A DNA stretch of 64,000 bases from Heloderma charlesbogerti (taxonomy: Eukaryota > Chordata > Lepidosauria > Squamata > Helodermatidae). Shown piece after piece: positions 1 to 15,000 of the stretch. Under the pieces are notes generated by a model. The model was not told where the DNA came from, did not search any database, and saw only the letters and a list, made by a program, of their open reading frames with translations. The position numbers were made by a program, and so were the translations under genes. Position 1 is the first letter of the stretch. Every line of letters starts with the position of its first letter. Location of the stretch: the NCBI GenBank assembly GCA_026122225.1, contig JANEZZ010002660.1, positions 715,280-779,279 of the forward strand, in the 5' to 3' direction.

Positions 1-49
1 TGGTCCAGAACAGTTTCCCACGAACGAACATTACTTTGGCTTGGTTAAC
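1..49 (+). CDS. USP12: USP12-family exon (partial, N-terminal)
   Basis: The exon is cut by the window start; base 1 is the last base of a codon. It reads [16 protein letters not shown], which corresponds to residues 28-43 of human USP12, just before the catalytic Cys box. It ends in phase 0 after AAC and is followed by a good donor, GTGAGT, at 50-55. Confidence 0.93.
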
Positions 50-3000
50 GTGAGTGGCTTTTCTGTCCTCCGTGTGGGTTTGTGTTTAATATTGCCTTCC
101 TACTTCAGTCTTTTGGATTCTGAAATGAAAAGGATTCACTTCTGAGCCCATGGGTGAAGCTATTGGTGCAAAATGGAAAGTTACTCGTATTAGGATCCTG
201 CGACACACAAACTCTGTTAAAACAACAGCGGAATTTTATAAAGTTAAATAAAGCAAACTAAAAAGAGTATATTTTAAAACATCTGCTGCTTTCCTGCTTA
301 AGCAAATGTTTCACTACTTGGAAATAGTAGAGGGTTTTGAGTTGCTTCCATCAATACATGAGCAGCTAGCTTGAGCAGAATTAATAAAAGCCCTGTTCAC
401 ACAAGCAGTCTACTTACAGGAGCAGTGTAACATTGGAGCCATCGTCTACATAGTTCAAAAGAGGGACACTCCAAACTGCCAACAAGAAGAAGCAACAAAC
501 CAGAAAGGTGCAGAACTCGTTACTGTGCAGTAGAAAATGGGTACATCCCCCCTGCTAATCTGTCGGGTTCCAAGGGCTTTTTTGCAGCTCATATACTAAA
601 GTTGGAATGATATGGGGAAGATTAGCGTGGCAGGTAAACCATCTTCTACATCACAGAACAGTGTTCGTGCACTTCTGGATTGCTGCTTCCACATCTATAG
701 CTGCCATTAAAGGAAGGACAATTAGTTGCCATATTAGAATTGCAATTGCAATTAGTTGCCATATCAGAATATTAATCTTGATCCCTGTGCAGAAAACATA
801 GCCCCTGTGCATGGTGGGGGATTGGGATTGTGCCTGTTGGCTCTGCTCCCCCACTTTGCTCCTGGGTGCATCTACCTTTCCACATTGTTGAACTTCACAT
901 TCAAATGTGGGCGGAACCCAGGCCTGATCTGTGTGAATCCTCTGCACGTTTGTCATTGACTGGGCCTGTGCATACTGAACTTCATGTGTGTAGGCCCGTA
1001 TTCGAATGTCCAGTGCATGAATACTGTCTTGGGACTAGCATAATCCTGATCCCATCCCCCCACCAATAAAAAAATAAATATTGGGCTTATGCACTTTTAC
1101 CTCTCTAGGGCTTTTAAAGCATTCCAGTTCGAGCCAGAACCAAAATCACCAGCACAGGCAGAGTGTTAGGAGCTGGTTACTGGTAGTGGAAAACTCAAAT
1201 GCTGCAACTAGAAAATCAGGCATCAGCATGTAATGCTAGCTGCTAGCAGAAATAATTATGGAAATGAAACATCTAATGTACACATTACTTGAAAGAGGCT
1301 GAAGTGCGCCCTCTCTTGAAGAGGCCCTCCCTGGACCCAGAGGTATGGGAGAACTATCGCCCCATCGTTAATATCCCCTTTTGGGGCCAGGTGCTTGAGC
1401 ATGTGGTGGCTGGGCAGCTTCAGACGTTCTTGGAGGAAACTGGACCCCTCTGGATCCATTTCAGTCTGGTTCAGGCAAGGGTACGGCACTGAAACAGCCT
1501 TGGTTGCTCTGACCGGCGACCTGCTCCAGGTGAAAGACAGGGGGAGTGCTACCATGCTGATCCTCTTGGATCTCTCAGCGGCTTTTGATAGCATCGATCA
1601 TGGTGTCGTACTGGATTGGCTCTGGGAGTTGGGGGCGCTGTGTTACAGTGGTTCCACTCCTACCTCCAGAGCCGATTGCAGAGAGTAGTATTGGGGTGTT
1701 CCTGTTCTACCCCATGGCTATTAATCTGTGGGGTGCCACAGGGTTCTATTCTATCCCCCATGCTGTTCAACATCTACATGAAGCCGTTGGGTGAGGTCAT
1801 TAGGAGTTTTGGGGTGGGGTGTCATCGTATGCTGATGATGCTCAGCTCTTCTTCTCCTAGTCGTTTGAGTCAGCTGGGGTGGTCAAGGTGCTGGACCAGT
1901 GCCTGGAGGCTGTAATGGGCTGGATGAGGGCCAATAAACTGGAGCTAGGTCCTGACAAGATGGACGCTCTGTGGATTGGTGGTTCCCGAGTCTGGGAACT
2001 GGGTAAGCGAGCGGTCCTGGATGTGGTTGCACTCCCCCTGAAGGAGCAGATATGTAACTTGGGAGTACTCCTAGATCCATCCCTATCACTGGAGCCCCAG
2101 ATGGACTCCATGGCTTGGAGTACTTGGGGCCAGCTTCGGTGGATCCACCAGCTATGGCCTTTCCTGGTCAAGGATAACCTAGCCACAGTAGTACATGCAC
2201 TGGTAACTTCCTGATTAGATTACTGCAATGCACTTTATGTGGGGCTGCCCTTGAAGATGATTCAGAAGTTGCAGCTAGTGCAAAATGCAGAGGCTAGACT
2301 GCTGACCAGAGCATCTCGTAAAAATAACATCATTTTAAAGGGATTGCACTGGCTGCCAATACACTTCCGGTTGGAATTAAAGGTTTTGGTGATGATATTT
2401 AAAGCCCTAAGCGGCTTGGAACCTTGATATTTGAGGGAGCACCTCTTCCTATATATGCCTGCCTGAGGACTGAGATCTGTTGGAGGGACCCTCCTGTGCT
2501 TCCCACCAGTACAAATCATACACTGTAGTGGGACGTGGGAGAAGGCCTTTTCTGCTGACTCACCCCGGTTGTGTAATGCCCTCCCCTTGGCGCCAACATT
2601 GGTCTCATTTTGGCGCCAAGTTAAAACATGGCTTTTTACCAAAGCCTTTGAGGGTTAAATGCATTCCCTAAAGTAGCACACTGTTTTAACTGTTTTATTG
2701 TTTTAGATTTTAATTGGTATTAGCTTGTTTAATGTTCAATATATTTTTTACTGTTCATATTATTGTTTTATGCTGCCCTGAGATCTTAAATGATATAGGG
2801 CGGGATATAAATATTCTAAATAAATACATATTTTGCTGTATGGTCTAATAAGTCAGGCAGAATTATTCATTCATGAACAGAAGAAATGCAGCCGTGTGCC
2901 CCTGATGCTAGCTTGCCCTAATTGTAAAATATCAAACTAACAGAGAAGCTGCAGTACAATTCATATTGTTAGTAGCAGGGACAGTGAGGTGGAGGATCTA

Positions 3001-6000
3001 GGACCTGAAGGGAGTGATGGGTATGTATCTGCCGTTGTGGAATAAGCACTAAAGAGCCCAGGCCAGCTCTGAAGAGCCATAATGCAACAAGCAAAGCAGG
3101 TTTTGGTCCGGTCAGTGCCTGGATGGGAGACCACCTTGGACCACTATCTGTACCCCTTGAACTTCTGAAAGCAAAGATGGGATAGACATTTAATAAATAA
3201 CATTGCCAAGATTATGTTACTTGCATAATTCCTTACACTATGCCTGTTCCTTTTTGGTAACAGGTGAATGCAAAAACCAATGTTTTTGGTAACGGGTGCT
3301 TGGGGAACACTGCTCAGCCCCGTGGATTCTCCAGTATGGGGTTCCACAGTGGTCGGTTTTGTCCCCCATGCTGTTCAACATCTACATGAAACTGTTGAGT
3401 ACGGTCATCCGGAGTTTTGGAGTGTGTTGTCATCAGTATGCTGATGACACGCAGTTCTATTTCTCCTTTTCATTTTCTTCAGGTGAGGTTGTGGATGTGC
3501 TGAATCGGTGCCTGGCTGCGACAATGGACTGGATGAGGGCTAATAAACTGAAGCACAATCTAGACAAGACTGAGATGCTGTTGGTGGGTGGTTCTGCTGA
3601 CCGGATGGAGGGTGTTCAACCTGTTCTGGATGGGGATGCACTCCCCCTGAAGGAACAAGTCCATAGCTTGGGGGTTCTCCTTGAGCCATCTTTGTCACTT
3701 CAGGCTCAGGTGGCCTCAGTGGCGCGGCGTGCCTTCTACCAACTTCGGTTGATGGTCCAGCTACACCCCTATCTGGACAGGGATAACCTGGCTTCAGTTG
3801 TCTATGCTCTGGTAATCTCCAAGTTAGATTACTGCAATGCACTCTATGTGGGGCTGCCTTTGAAGACGGTTGAGAAGCTGCAGCTTGTGCAAAATGCGGT
3901 GGCCAGATTGATAACGGGGACCAGAAGGTCCGAACATATAAGACCGATTCTGGCCCGCGTACACTGGCTGCCTGTATGTTTCTGAGGCCAATTCAAGGTG
4001 CTGGTTTTAACCTATAATGCCTTACCTGGCTTGGGACCACAATACCTGATGGAGTGCCTCTCCCAGCACGAAACTACCCATACACTACGCTCAACATCTA
4101 AGGCCCTCCTCTGGCTGCCTACTCTGAGGGAAGCTCGGAAGATGGCGACAAGGGAGAGGGCCTTCTCAGTGGTGGCCCCCAAATTATGGAATGATCATAG
4201 AATAGTAGGGTTGGAAGGGCCCTACAAGACCATCGGGTCCAACCCCTTGCTCAACGCAGGAATCCAAGTCAGGGCATCCTTGACAGATGGCTGTCCAGCC
4301 TCATCTTGAATGCCCCCAGTGTGGGAGAACCCACCACCTCCCTAGGTAATTGGTTCCATTGTCGTATTGCTCTAACAGTCAGGAAGTTTTCCTGATGTTC
4401 AGCCAGAATCTGGCTTCCTGTAACTTGAGCCCATTATTTCGTGTCCTGCACTCTGGGATGATCGAGAAGAGATCCTGGCCTTCCTCTCTGTGACAACCTT
4501 TCAAGAACTTGAAGAGTGCTATCATCTCTCCCCTCAGTCTTCTCTTCTCAAGGCTAAACATGCCCAGTTCTTTCAGTCTCTCCTCATAGGGCTTTGTTTC
4601 CAGTCCCCTCATCATCTTTGTTGCCCTCCTTCTTAAAGTGTGGTGCCCAGAACTGGACACAGTAATCCAGATGAGGCCTAACCGGTGCTGAATCGAGGGG
4701 AACTAGTACTTCCCAGGATTTGGAAGCTATGCTTCTACTAATGCAGCCCAAAATAGCATTTGCCTTTTTTGCAGCCATATCACGTTGTTGGCTTGTATTC
4801 AGCTTGTGATCTACAATAATTCCAAGATCCTTCCCGCATGTAGTGTTGCTGAGCCATGTATCCCCCATCGTGTAACTGTGCATTTGGTTTCTTTTTCCTA
4901 GATGCAGAACTTGGCATTTATCCCTATTACATTTCATTCTGTTGTTTTCTGCCCAGTGCTCCAGTCTATCAAGATCACTTCGAATTTTGTTTCTGTCTTC
5001 CAAGGTATTAGCTATCCCTCCCAATTTTGTGTAGTCTGCAAATTTGATCAGCATTCCCTGCACCTCCTCCTCCAAGTCATTAATAAAAATGTTGAAGAGC
5101 ACTGGGCACTGATCTCCCCAACGAGGCCTGCCTGGTGCCAACATTGTTCTTTTCGGCTCCAGGTTAAGACCTTTCTGTTCTCCCAGGCATTTGGCAGCAT
5201 ATTATGAGTTTTAATTGATCCTGGAATTGCATATTGTTATGGTTGTCTGCTTTGAGATTGCTTGCTGAAGTTGTTTTAGATGTATGTTCTTGTATATTGT
5301 TCTTTTCATGTTTTTTATGGAATTGGCTTTTAAAATCTGTGTATTGTATTTTTAAATGTTTTAATCTTTGTAAACTGCCCCGAGAGCTTTGGCTATTGGG
5401 TGGTATAGATATATAATATAATATAATATATAATGCATCATGTCAAAAGCATAAAAACAAGGCAGGTAAAACTGCATCAGTCAAACCAAGAAAAAACTAC
5501 AATCATTTGAATAAATTGCAGCAATTTACAGTGGCCATAATGAATTGGCTTATGAGGCCAAAGTCCTGTCTGAATAAAAGTGCATTTGCCTCCCATTGAC
5601 TTGCAAGGTTGGGAGATGACTAAAGTATAAATAGCAGAGGATATGACCAGAGAATATGGCTGGCTGGAAGATAATGGGAATTGTAGTCCAGCATGTCTGC
5701 AGGACCCCAGCTTGAGGGAGGCTGCTATAAAAGGTTTTGGTGATCACTGGCAGCTGTATTCCCAGAGGTTTTGCGTCATGGAATCCTCAGCGTTTGCAGG
5801 GTTTGGGTTTTTTTGTATGATAATGTTGTTCGTTTCAGATATATCACCCAAGATGCCCTGAAGATATAAATTATCAGCAGAAATGATTATGAGCTTTGGC
5901 AATGTATCGGGGGTGGAGGGGGGCAAAGAATGTGGCAACTAGATGATGCAAACTATCAATTGTTCCAATTGCACATTTGTGAAAATTAAATTGTCCAGAT

Positions 6001-9000
6001 TAACATGAAATTGCTGTAACCAATCAACACAACTGGCAGGCTCTTTTTGCTGATGCAGGAAGGCTTTTGATTTTTCAGTGGTTTGAGTGTCGAACAATCT
6101 GGAATGCATCCCCTGCGGAGGCCGCTGCGTCTCATCAGCCTGTCCCCTTTTGCTCTGAAATGAGACAGCCTTCAAACAGGACAGATGCAAAACAGCTGCT
6201 TCTGGCTATCTCCGGCATGTTGCCAATACATCCTTGTAAACAGGAAATATGAAATGGATGTCTCCTTGCACCCAACGGCATTTTTCTCTGCCGAGCACTG
6301 GCAACTTGAAATTGTTCCCCACCCGCCTGTCCCCAGCCTAAGCTGGCCCAGAGGGAGAATCTGACCCAGCTAAGGTTCCTTGGAGCACTGTGTCTGCTTT
6401 GTGCTTTTGGAGTTCTTGGCGGCTTTGTGTCCGAAATCACAGCCTTTGCCCTCCCCACCAGCCTGTCGTTTACCAGTCTTAACCCACAGCAAGAACAGTG
6501 CAGTAGCTTCCTCTTGAGTGACATCCATTAGGACACTGTTCCCTTCTCCCAGTGAACTTGCATTGTTGGTTTCTGAACCAAACACAGGAACTGAGTGTCT
6601 GTCTGCCAAATCACATTACAGAGCTTTAAAAAGTGTGTGTGTGGGGGGGGGGGGGGAGTTGTCTCTACCCAAGCCTTTGTCAGCTCTGCTAGAATTCCTA
6701 GTTCCAGATCTCCTCTAAGTGTAGATAGTTTCAACACGGGACACATACCTTGCTTAATAGAACTAGTAGTTTTAAGACATTACAGCAAAGACGAACATTT
6801 TACTTGGTTTCTGTGTTGTATGCTGCTTTATTTCTGAACTTCACTTCTGCTTGGAGACTGACCATATAAAGCTGCCTTATACAGAGTCGGACCATTGGTT
6901 CATTTAGCCAACTGTGGTCTACTCTTACAGAGGCTCTCTAGCATCTCTGGCGGACAATGTTTGCAAGTTTTCCAGTGCTATGGAATTATTTTTAAAACTA
7001 CAGGATATCTAATTTAGGCCTGAGCCAAAAGTTCTTGGAGGAGTTTTTTTGGGTTGAAATTTTGCTGGGATTGGGGGGGGGGCAGGTTGAAAGGGGTTGA
7101 AACTGTCACCCCAGCTTAACTTTTTTGCCATTAGCTTGGGGGGATTTGTAGCCTTTTTGGTGGCTACCATTCGTCCCACCCCACCCCCACCCCCTGTGCT
7201 CCTCAGAACAATGTTACCTCGTAACTTAGCATCATTTGGGGGCGAGGAGGGGCAGGGGGAATGTTTGCTGCCACCTGAGAATAGGGTGGCCATTTCAACT
7301 CAGCCTTAATGTAATTTCATGAGACCAAACGTTGCACATTTTCAGCATCTGCAGTACCTTTCTTGTTTCCCCCCTTCCCTTTTCCTTGTAGCCAGCTCAG
7401 TGTTCAGTTCCTTGGTGGTAGTGGTGGTGGTTTTGTATAGCAGGTACCGAGTCATCATTTCTCTCCCCCTGCCCCCGCTTTCTCTTTAATCAGTTTGGCA
7501 ATACCTGCTACTGCAACTCGGTTCTCCAAGCGCTTTACTTCTGTCGTCCATTTCGGGAAAAAGTTTTGGCCTACAAGGTCCAGCCCCGCAAAAAGGAAAG
7601 CCTCTTGACGTGCCTCTCAGACCTCTTCAACAGCATTGCCACACAAAAGAAGAAAGTGGGGGTCATCCCCCCCAAGAAATTTATTTCCCGGCTGAGGAAG
7701 GAAAACGGTAACTAAGCCTCTTGACGCTCCACTGCACTGTGGATACTTAGGGCTCCTCCAGATGCGACCTTGGCAGCCTGGGAGCGGCTGCGCTGTTTGC
7801 GCCTTTTGCACCTCTCCAATCACATCCATAGTTCTGAAGACCTTATACTCCCAGAAGTTTAGTCCATCTAGCTCAGTATTGTCTAGAGCAGCCCTCCCCA
7901 ACCGGGTGCCCTCTAGGTGTGTTGGACTACAACTCCCATGATCCTCTAGCCAGAGGTATGGAGAAGGCTGATCTGCATGGACAGGCAGTGGCTCTCCAAG
8001 GTTGCAGACATGGCCCTTTCTCAGCCCTACCTGGGGATGTCTACCAGGATGATCTCCTACCCAAGGCCCACTGCACCGCTTTTGTTAGCTTAGATTGTTA
8101 GCTTAGGGTTTGTGCAGGAGAACTTCCCAGCAGTGGCCTCTCGTAATTAGTGGATGAGAAGAAGGCTGGGGGTGGGGGAGGCAGACACCAACATGACTTG
8201 GGCGAGCCCTGTGAGAGAATTGGTAGATTTGGAAAGCGTCCTACAAAGCCACTGCTGCATTGAACAATATTTATTTATACTGACAATGCTTTTCTTATGT
8301 GGGACTCTTGATGATCTCCCATCCAGGGGACCAACCCAGTACAAATCTGCTCATCTTCAGCAATGATACAGCATTAGGCAATGCTTGTCTTGTCGTCCCT
8401 GTCGTCGTCCCCGCCATCAGTCTTGGGAGTAACATAAAATGTACAGTGCTAATGGTCTAATAATGTCTTAATTCTCCTTTTCTTTGTCCCTTCATGACCA
8501 GAACTGTTTGACAATTACATGCAGCAGGATGCACACGAATTCCTGAACTACTTACTGAACACGATTGCAGACTTGCTCCAAGAAGAAAAGAAGCAAGAGA
8601 AGCAGAACGGCAAACTCCAGAATGGAAGTATTGAGAGTGATGAAGGGGACAAGACTGACCTCACCTGGGTCCATGAAATTTTCCAGGGGACACTAACCAA
8701 CGAAACCAGATGTCTTAATTGTGAAGCCGTATGTTGATGTTGATGGTGGTTGTTCTTCTAATTCTCCTAAACTCTTATTTACATGGTTCTTTCTGATGTC
8801 TTGACTGTTTTTCCCTGCCTTTTATTTTGTGTATACGAAAACGTGAACTGTTCCTAAAAATTAACGCTTATTATGACATCACCAGCTGACTACTAAACCT
8901 ACAATTAGCTACGTAGAATATATTTCGGGCTGTTCATATTGCCCTCCTCAGCAGGTGGGCCGCTTCTCAGTCTTGTTTTGAAGTGTGAACTGAGCCCTGT

Positions 9001-12000
9001 GGCGCTACTTTGTCTCCTTTGATCGCAGGGAAATTATCTTTTTAATCCTTTTTGTCTCAGGATAGGACTGCAGAGGTATGGATGCCTTCTACTGAATTGG
9101 ATCACTGCTCCATGTAGCCCAATATTGTATACTCCAGCATTCCCCCCCAGATGTGCCCCCCCAGGTGTGTTGGACTGCAACTCCCGGAAAGTGTAGGGGG
9201 CCAGATCAGGACCCTGGGGTAGAGAGAAGGAATTAAATCCTTGGTCCCCTGCTGTGGTCCCGATCTAGATCAGGGGCCGCATGCACACCATTTGTACTGG
9301 AATGAAAGCTCCCATTCATGTCAGTGGAATTGCTCATTGCATGAATGGCATCATGTTTAGTTTGGCCCCATGGCTGTTTTCTGGGGAACCTTTCTGCGTG
9401 GGAATAACTTTGCATGCAGCCTTGCACCTGCCCCTTGTTTTGAGAAGAGGCAGAGTGGTCTTTTTTCTTGTGCCAGAATTGACTGAGAGTGCGTACCCAT
9501 TTGGGACCAGTTAGTATCTTCAACCTTTTCAGGCCTGGAAGCCCCATTTAACCCCAGCCGGCCACCTGGATTGTATATAAGGGCCAATTCGGGTGTTATG
9601 ACTCTGAACATTGAATGAGCCAGTGACTTGCTACATATTCAGGTGTCCTTTTGAATCCCGGAAATGCCCCACTTACTAAATGGACATTTTGTTCTATTTC
9701 TTAAACTAAACATTTCTAAGCTTGTCTCATTCTTTTTAATGATATTTTCCCTACCTCTTTTTATTATTTTTCTGAAGGTTAGCAGCAAAGACGAGGATTT
9801 TCTGGACCTGTCGGTTGACGTGGAACAAAATACATCAATAACACACTGTTTGAGGTAAGAGGTTGTTGTTGTTAAATAGGAATGACCAGATAGAGCTGAG
9901 TAGTTTATTTTGGTAGCTGAATCACACCGAAGCTTTAAGACCATACTTTTAGCATTTCTATAGTTCTTTACAGAGTGGCACAATAAAAAGTTGTGTCTTC
10001 CCTGAGCAGCTTACAGTCTAAAACTCGACAGTGAGGGAGACAAAGGGAAAGCCTGTGTAAAAAGGAAGGAATGGGAGGAAGTTCATTTAGGCCAGGGGCG
10101 CTGAACCTCATCTGGCCTGCTTGGAGTTCCAGTCTGGCCCTCCAGGGTTCCCCAGAGGGTCATGCCCCTTCACCTAATCTCCCCCCCGCCCCACCCGGAC
10201 AATAGTTTGGTAGTTTCCTGGCTTTTGCATTTTCCCATTCTAAAAGGTTAAATGCCTTTCCTAAGGCTTATGTTACTCCCAGTAAGAGCTTTAAGCTAAA
10301 TATACTGACATTTTTTGGTATTTTGGCCCTGCCAAAATACCAAAAAGAGAGGACAGGCTTATAGTGAAGAAACACATTCTTCTATACAACAGTCCTCAAA
10401 AAGATAAGACACTGTTTGCAAAAGGCCACTTTGCAGGTGACAGATTTCCTACACTGATATTTCATTTTTATTTAATGATGGATTTCAGTCCTGCCTTTTA
10501 TTTAAATTTAATTTAAATAAAACAAATTTATTTAAATACAATTTAAATACAATACAATTTAAATACAATACAATTTAAATACAATAAAACATTAAAAACA
10601 ATAAAGCTGCAGCAGATGCATACACACTGATATTGTGTATTTAAGATATTAAATATTGTGTATTTAAGTATTCTGCTATTTAAGAACATTGCTAGTCTGT
10701 GCAGCAGGAAGTCATAATGAACTCCAAGTCTGTCAATAGCTGGTCACATTTGGCACATCATAAGCATTGCCTTCAGGCTCCCAGACAGGGAAACTTCTGT
10801 CAGTTGGGCTGGGTCTTCCTGTTCTTCCCTTTGATGTGTCAATGTGCCATAATTGATGACTGTAGGTATATTTGGCCAAGCAGGCTAGTCAAGTTCAAGT
10901 GGTTCATGGTTTGCTAATTCAGTCTGTGGATTTCTTTGCAAGTCTCACGTATAAACAGCAAAATTAAGGCACTTGTGCTGTTGCAGATGACAGTGTGGGT
11001 GTGGCTTTCATACAGATAAGCAATTTCTGCATCAGAGACTATTCTACACGTGAGATGGACTTTCAGCTGTGTCATGCCATCATATTTCTTCATCTCCTTC
11101 AGTGTTTTGAGCTGGGGAAACTCTTAAGACCATGTATATTTTTTGGAATACTTCTTCTTAAACAGGAGCTGGAAATGCTTTTTACACATACATACTAGCT
11201 CTTTAAGTGTTAAAGAAATCGGAGTTGATTAACTGTATGGTTTTTAGTTGATTAAGAGAGAAATCCTGTGGCCCCTACACATTGTCTGAGGAGCCATAGG
11301 ATATAGCGTTTTCTCAGAGCTCAGACAGGGCTACGACCTTGGGGTGGGGTGGGGGTGGGATCCCTGCTTGGCTTTCCCCCAGCTGCCAAACACAGCTCCA
11401 TGGCAGCTTCTTCACCCAGGAAGGGGAGGGGGGAACGGGGGCATGCCGATGGGCAGGGAGGCCATGGATACACAAGCCTCTCAGTTTCTTTTCCCATCCC
11501 CAGGAAGATAAGCTCAGAGACTCCGCTAGCTCAAAATCCATCACAAAAGAGGAACAGGAGGCTCTTGCAGGCAGGGCTTGGAATAGACAGGGGGCAACAA
11601 CTTCAGAGCCCTCTGTCTATGGAGCATCAATCCTGTAGGATTGTGCTCTAAATCTGCATAAATTTGCATTCTAAAGAAAAAAGCATGCCTTGTTTTTAGG
11701 TGATGCGTGCATATGTCCTCTTAGAAGAGGCATTCCTTCTTTCGCACACGGGAGTGAATGCTTCTTTTGAGACTGCACTTTCCCATCTGCAGTTGTGGTA
11801 AGTACTGGTACTGCATTTTTAAAAGTCAAATATCTGTTTGACTTGATGACATCGACTAAACACTGCAGGCCTAATATATATTTAAAATTTACACCAACCA
11901 AATGACTTCTTTCTTTCTTTTAAGTCATTGATAGCGAGTTTAATTTAAAGCAGTCCTCTTTTATATGAGGACTGCTTTACGAGCTATGGCATCTTCATAG

Positions 12001-15000
12001 TAAATTGTAAATATTATAATGAAGGTTCACTTCTCTTTAAACAAGTTTTGGGAAGGGGTGCTTGACTTCTCTTTCAGACATGCCACTGAATGTTCAGAAA
12101 TTACTGTCTTGTACATCTTTGGCCGACATCTCAAGTTGCTATTTCATATGATGTTGCCACTAGGCCATTATTCCCCCCTCCTGCTCCTGTGGGTTAATCC
12201 TCAGTGGCAATTAGTTAATTAGAATTCATCCTTGCCACATGGGGGTGCATTCAAGCAAAATATTAACCTTGCAGAGACTTCACTATGTCATCAAGGAATG
12301 TGAGAACGAGGTAGGGATGTTGCGAGAGTCCAAGAGGGGGGTGGAGTCTGGCGGACTCCCCCACGCTCGGCCTCCGAGACCCCACTTGCCAAGCCAGTGC
12401 GCTTACCAGATGCAGTGACCGATTTGCTGCTGTGGTCTGCATGCACCTGGCGGCCATCTATTCCCTCAACAAGCTGCCATTTTGTGAAAAAATAGCGGCT
12501 TCGGTTTTTCCATAAATGTAATGTTGCATAAATGACAGCCATAAAGGGGCCATTTACGTAACATTACATTTACAGGAAAACCCGAGCCTCCATTTTGCAA
12601 AAAATGGTGGCTCGCTGAGGGAATGGGTGGCCGCTGGGTGCTCGCTGGGCGCTCCCAGACTGTATGGCAGCTCAGTGAGCCGGGGGGGGGGGGGGGGGGC
12701 TGGCTGACAGGGGTTGGGCAGATGGATGGTGGTGCGGATGGAGGTGAGTCCGTCTGTCCCTAGAATGAGGCCTCAGGGACACGTGTTAGGAGAAATACTG
12801 TGACACGGTAAGCCCCAGCCCATTGGCTGTGTGGCTTGTGACTTGATGGTATCTGGGTGACCTCATGTTGGCCTTCCCCAATCTGGTGCTGTCCGGATGT
12901 GTTGGATTGCAACTTCCCATGCATCTGGATGGCCCCAGTTTGTGGCAGGCTGCCTCATGGGAACATGGGACTGCTCTAGCGTGGGCCCAAGCAGTGTGTG
13001 GGCAAACGTGAGAAGATCATGGTCCGTGGTGGAAAGCCTGAAGCTGCTAACTCATATTTAATTCCCAATTTTTGCAGGGGGTTCAGTAATACTGAGACTC
13101 TGTGCAGTGAATATAAATACTACTGTGAACAGTGCCGCAGTAAACAGGAAGCACAAAAGAGGTGAGGCTAAGATTTCTTATGTGGTTCGCTTTTATCCCA
13201 CCCTTCTTCCAAGGAGCTCAAGGTGGTATACACGATTCTACCCCTCCCCATTTCCTTACAACAATCTCGTGTGGTAGGCTAGGCTGAGAGAAAGTGATGG
13301 GCCCAGAGCACTCCGAAGCTTTGTAGCTAAACTGGAATTTGAATCTGAGGGGTAAGATTTTGAGGACTGCATGCTGCCAGTGGGCGGGGCTAAAGCCACC
13401 CCACTTCTCTCTCTCTCTCAAGATCATCCCTGCCCCACACCCTCACTCGCTGTCTTTCCCTCTCTCACATCACAGACACATGACCACACCCATGCACTTC
13501 TGTGCTGGATAGAGGAGAAGAGGCTTCTCTCCTTCCCTGCACAGCACAGAAACACAGTGGGTTTCTGCAGAGGAAACAAGCAAACTGTTTCTCCACCAGC
13601 AGGTTGCTTGACTGCTGTACTGGGAAGGGAGAAAGAGAAGCCCCTTTTCCTGCCCAGCACAGAAGCCAAGTGAGCTTCCTGAGTAGGGACAAAGTGATAA
13701 CCAGCTCTCTTGGGCTCCAGCAGGGAAGGCAAAGGGTCCAGGGAGGAGAGGCAGCAGGCCAGTCAGGCTGATGGTTCCCCACCCCTGCTGTAACCGCTAC
13801 ACCACCCTAGTTCTCATAAAAATGTGTTTTATGCTGGTTATAGTAGTAGTAGTAGTAGTAGTATTGTACACCGCTTTGAGAATCTCTGACTAAATGGTGG
13901 TACAGACACATAGCTTTAATAAATTACAGTTATATTATATTCAGAGTTGTCTGCAGCGATTCCAGAGTGCAGAAGAAGCACAGGTTATGATATCGAAAGC
14001 TTGCTGCAGATCTCTCCTTTGATGGTTCTTTTAACAACAGCAACAAAAACACCCAAGTTTCTAGGCTTTGTGGTTGCTAAAATGTGCTCAAAACTATGTG
14101 ACCAAGCCTGCTAAAATCTCACAAACTGAAAGGATGACTAAATAAAGTTTCCACCAGATTTGGGGTGTGGGCTTCAGTACTCTGGATAGCTCCGCACCCT
14201 CTCTCCGTGACTATCAAAACTTGAATAAATTCTGCAGACTATTTTTTCAAAGTTGGAGAATTAATTATGCCAAAGAAGGGACATAAGAGAATGATATAGC
14301 AAATTATATACAGAACAGAACTATATAGGTTGCAGAATTCAGTTCTTCCTGGCACTGGACCTGAATTTTCTTGAAGAGAAGTATTTGGGGGTGGGGGGGT
14401 GAAGTCCGTGGTCCTGATGACCTGAGTCCTCTGTGTCTGTAAATGGAAAAATGGAAGGTGTCAGGTTTTGGTATAAATGGGGAGCACCTTTTGTGTTTGA
14501 AGCAGAACCAATCAAATTTTCTTCAGTTCAATTCTCTTTCCCTTTTGGAAATGCTGGGTGATATCAACCTCCCCCCACTTTTGTGAACAAATTGAATCTT
14601 TCTGACTTTGATGGTGGGGTGCATATCTTTCCCCTTTTGTCTCTCTCTCTTCTCCCATGGATGAAAGAGAAAATCAGTTTTTCTCATTTCTTAGTCAATC
14701 ACAGGCAGGGCGAAAGGGCAGAGTTCATTCTGTGTTCCACTTTCCTTGTTGTGACGAAAGATGGATGGGTTTGGACCATGTGAGTAGCTGCCTTGCATTC
14801 AGATGTCCCTTAATGCTCTGAGTTTTTCCTTCTGCTCTGAGTAATATTTCAGCTGCATTAATATTAAAAGGTTAATAAAAGGTCCGCAAGATCTCACTGA
14901 ATGTTGCCTTTACCGTGTTCTCAATATTAAGAAGTTTCGTAATGTAAATTTTGTTCTCTCTCTCTCTCTCTCTCATTTTGGGGGCCCAGGATGCGAGTGA

